A stretch of 64,000 bases of DNA. It comes from CAJLIR01 sp964408085. GTDB lineage: Bacteria; Bacillota_I; Bacilli_A; RF39; UBA660. Numbering within the stretch: position 1 is the stretch's first letter; the number at the start of each line of letters is the position of its first letter. The DNA lies in the NCBI GenBank assembly GCA_964408085.1, contig CAYOYB010000003.1, positions 93,246 to 157,245 on the forward strand, written 5' to 3'. Positions 62,269 to 64,000 of this stretch are shown here, piece by piece. The position numbers and the translations under genes were made by a program. Under the pieces are notes generated by a model. It saw nothing but the letters and a program-made list of their open reading frames with translations. It searched no databases and was not told the origin of the DNA.

Positions 62269-63519
62269 TTAATATGCTACTATCTCTAAATCAAATTCAT
62301 TATTTACTAAAGATAAATCACTTTCTTTTACAACTACTTTATTTTTGTCTCCATCAGATATGTATCTGTTTTTTTCTAAATTTTTAAAATTAGCTTCTAT
62401 ATCAAATTCTTCACCATTATTATCATAGGCTCTAATTCTTTTAAGAAATGTTTTATCAAAATTAATACTAAATGGTGAATAGTCACTTTCCCAACCTACT
62501 CTTAAAGCAGATTTTGTATTATATATATTACCATTATAATTTGAGGTCAAGATATGTGAAAAATTTTCATGACTTTTTTTATATGGTGAACCATATGGCA
62601 ATGCTACAATATTAACATACTTTTCAGGAATTATACTATCTAATAGTTCATATACACTACCAATTTGATAATTAGTTTTATCGATATCAATCTTTGTAAA
62701 ATCAGCGTGTGTTGCTGTATGATTGCCAATGTCATAACCATTTTCTACTAACCATTTCAATATTTCCTCATTGTATTCTGGTTGATTGAATAATCCTAGG
62801 TTAATGAAAAAAGTTGCAGTTACATTATAGTCAGGGTATTTCTTTTTAAATTCTTCTAAAATACCTACTGCGCAATTAGGATCAATAATTATATTTCCAT
62901 TTTCATCAATTCCAGTTACATTAATATTATTTTTTAATCCATCATCAAAAGTTATAATAATAGGACTTTTACCTAATTCAACATCGATAATACCATCAAC
63001 ATAATCTGTCAATCTAATCATTCGATAATTATTTTGATAATAGAATTCTAAGTCATTTCTAAATGCTTCTGTTGTTCTATGATAACCATCTTTATCGACA
63101 TTGCCACCAATATATTCAGTATCACTATTGTTTTTGTTATGAATGCCATGATACATCATAATAGGTATGCGTCCTAATTCATTAACGTCATTATCTATAT
63201 ACACCTTTATTTCTTTATTTTTCTTATCTTCCAATGTCCCTATAACCAAATCGACAATTAAATCAGAATCATTAGAATATTCCTCTCCCTCTTGTATACT
63301 TTGGTTAACTATAGAATTTATAGAAAATTCATCAGAATAAATTTCATTTATTTTTAGATTTAAAGAATTTTCAGTTGCAAAATTTTCTACTTCTTCAACA
63401 CTATAATTAGATAAATCAATCATTTTTTTATTTTCAATAATTGATTCTTTTTTATTGAGTAAGAAAAATAATAAAATAGTAGATAATGCAAAAAATAGAA
63501 ATATAATTACTTTTTTCAT
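62269..63519 (-). CDS. Polysaccharide deacetylase with PASTA-like domain
   Basis: A 416-aa membrane-anchored protein. A helix at about 5-23 is followed by a PASTA-like module (about 33-90, NYSVEEVENFATENSLNLKI, then INSIVNQSIQEGEE) and a NodB domain with IPIMMYHGIH, ITFDDG and NHTATH. PASTA modules bind uncrosslinked peptidoglycan, so the enzyme probably deacetylates wall sugars. The ATG at 63519 follows GGAGGC. It is the third deacetylase in this window. Confidence 0.85.
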   Translation of the reverse strand: MKKVIIFLFFALSTILLFFLLNKKESIIENKKMIDLSNYSVEEVENFATENSLNLKINEIYSDEFSINSIVNQSIQEGEEYSNDSDLIVDLVIGTLEDKKNKEIKVYIDNDVNELGRIPIMMYHGIHNKNNSDTEYIGGNVDKDGYHRTTEAFRNDLEFYYQNNYRMIRLTDYVDGIIDVELGKSPIIITFDDGLKNNINVTGIDENGNIIIDPNCAVGILEEFKKKYPDYNVTATFFINLGLFNQPEYNEEILKWLVENGYDIGNHTATHADFTKIDIDKTNYQIGSVYELLDSIIPEKYVNIVALPYGSPYKKSHENFSHILTSNYNGNIYNTKSALRVGWESDYSPFSINFDKTFLKRIRAYDNNGEEFDIEANFKNLEKNRYISDGDKNKVVVKESDLSLVNNEFDLEIVAY

Positions 63520-63584
63520 ATAGCCTCCATTATTATATTTATAATAATAGTATACACCAAAAATAAAAAAAGACACAAAAAAAA

Positions 63585-63686
63585 TTGGCAACTACCTATC
63601 TTAGCTTACACTATTGTCGGCGTTAAAGTGCTTAACTTCTGTGTTCGGTATGGGAACAGGTGTATCCACTTTGCTATCGTTACCAA
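63585..63686 (-). rRNA. rrf: 5S ribosomal RNA
   Basis: On the minus strand it starts TTGGTAACGATAGC and ends GGTAGTTGCCAA, which pair to close helix I. The core CCCATACCGAACACAGAAGT matches the conserved 5S loop region. At about 102 nt it is shorter than the roughly 116-nt Bacillus form because the helix IV/V arm is short. Confidence 0.92.
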
Positions 63687-63748
63687 TTTACTTTATTTGA
63701 GAAATAATTCTCTCAAAACATGATAATGTGTAATCTCTTCAAATTTTA

Positions 63749-64000
<252 letters not shown>

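Overview
The window is very AT-rich and uses the standard code: tryptophan is TGG and TGA terminates genes such as rimI. Wall hydrolases, an LPxTG-type surface protein with a sortase, lipoproteins with lipoboxes, T-box regulation, neighbouring pcrA and ligA, and a short 5S rRNA point to a walled, low-GC, Gram-positive bacterium. It is probably an uncultured gut Bacilli relative near the RF39/Erysipelotrichia/mollicute branch (inference). Pyruvate formate-lyase and its activase point to fermentation.

Layout. 0-5.4 kb: a membrane-anchored lysozyme-like protein, gltX, and an alanine aminotransferase under a T-box whose specifier reads as GCA (Ala). 5.4-14.8 kb: an ABC-2 exporter operon, lipoproteins, a polysaccharide deacetylase, an M15 peptidase and an MBOAT/DHHW O-acyltransferase set. 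14.9-15.2 kb: a type I toxin-antitoxin locus. 15.4-21.6 kb: an AraC regulator, a transglutaminase-like protein, a HerA/VirB4-like ATPase translationally adjacent to a Cys-rich protein, and an ABC exporter. 21.6-29.3 kb: an accessory island with a RhuM-Doc fusion, two unknown genes (one possibly ADP-ribosyltransferase-like), a MoxR AAA+ ATPase with a VWA/metallopeptidase partner, gene remnants and an orphan gene. The 4.7-kb part from the MoxR/VWA genes to the orphan is bracketed by a 281-bp direct repeat of the end of the neighbouring zinc/cadmium ATPase gene.

29.3-38.1 kb: the intact P1B ATPase with its SmtB-like regulator, a PdaA-like deacetylase, a two-gene cassette bracketed by a second direct repeat, a LysM amidase, a DUF362 protein, tRNA-Ser(GCU) and an ECF sigma/anti-sigma pair. 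38.2-47.1 kb: pflB-pflA, then pcrA, a small membrane protein, an unknown 487-aa protein and ligA. 47.1-51.1 kb: a sortase and its 1126-aa thioester/SpaA-repeat adhesin, which appears to start at an AUU codon. 51.2-57 kb: parts of a NitT/TauT-family ABC importer, a second copy of the type I toxin-antitoxin architecture, a Nudix-hydrolase fusion and pheA. 57-62.2 kb: a nucleotidyltransferase, a transglutaminase-like protein and the tsaE-tsaB-rimI-tsaD operon for t6A tRNA modification. The window ends in a deacetylase, a 5S rRNA and the 3' end of a 23S rRNA.

Strongest candidates for something undescribed: (1) the two toxin-antitoxin loci at 14.9-15.2 and 52.5-52.8 kb, unrelated in most bases but sharing promoter placement, repeats and RNA folds; (2) two separate insertions bracketed by diverged copies of the host-gene junction; (3) the HerA-like ATPase/Cys-rich pair; (4) the MoxR/VWA-metallopeptidase island next to toxin-like genes. 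All functional statements rest on motif reading; no database search was run.
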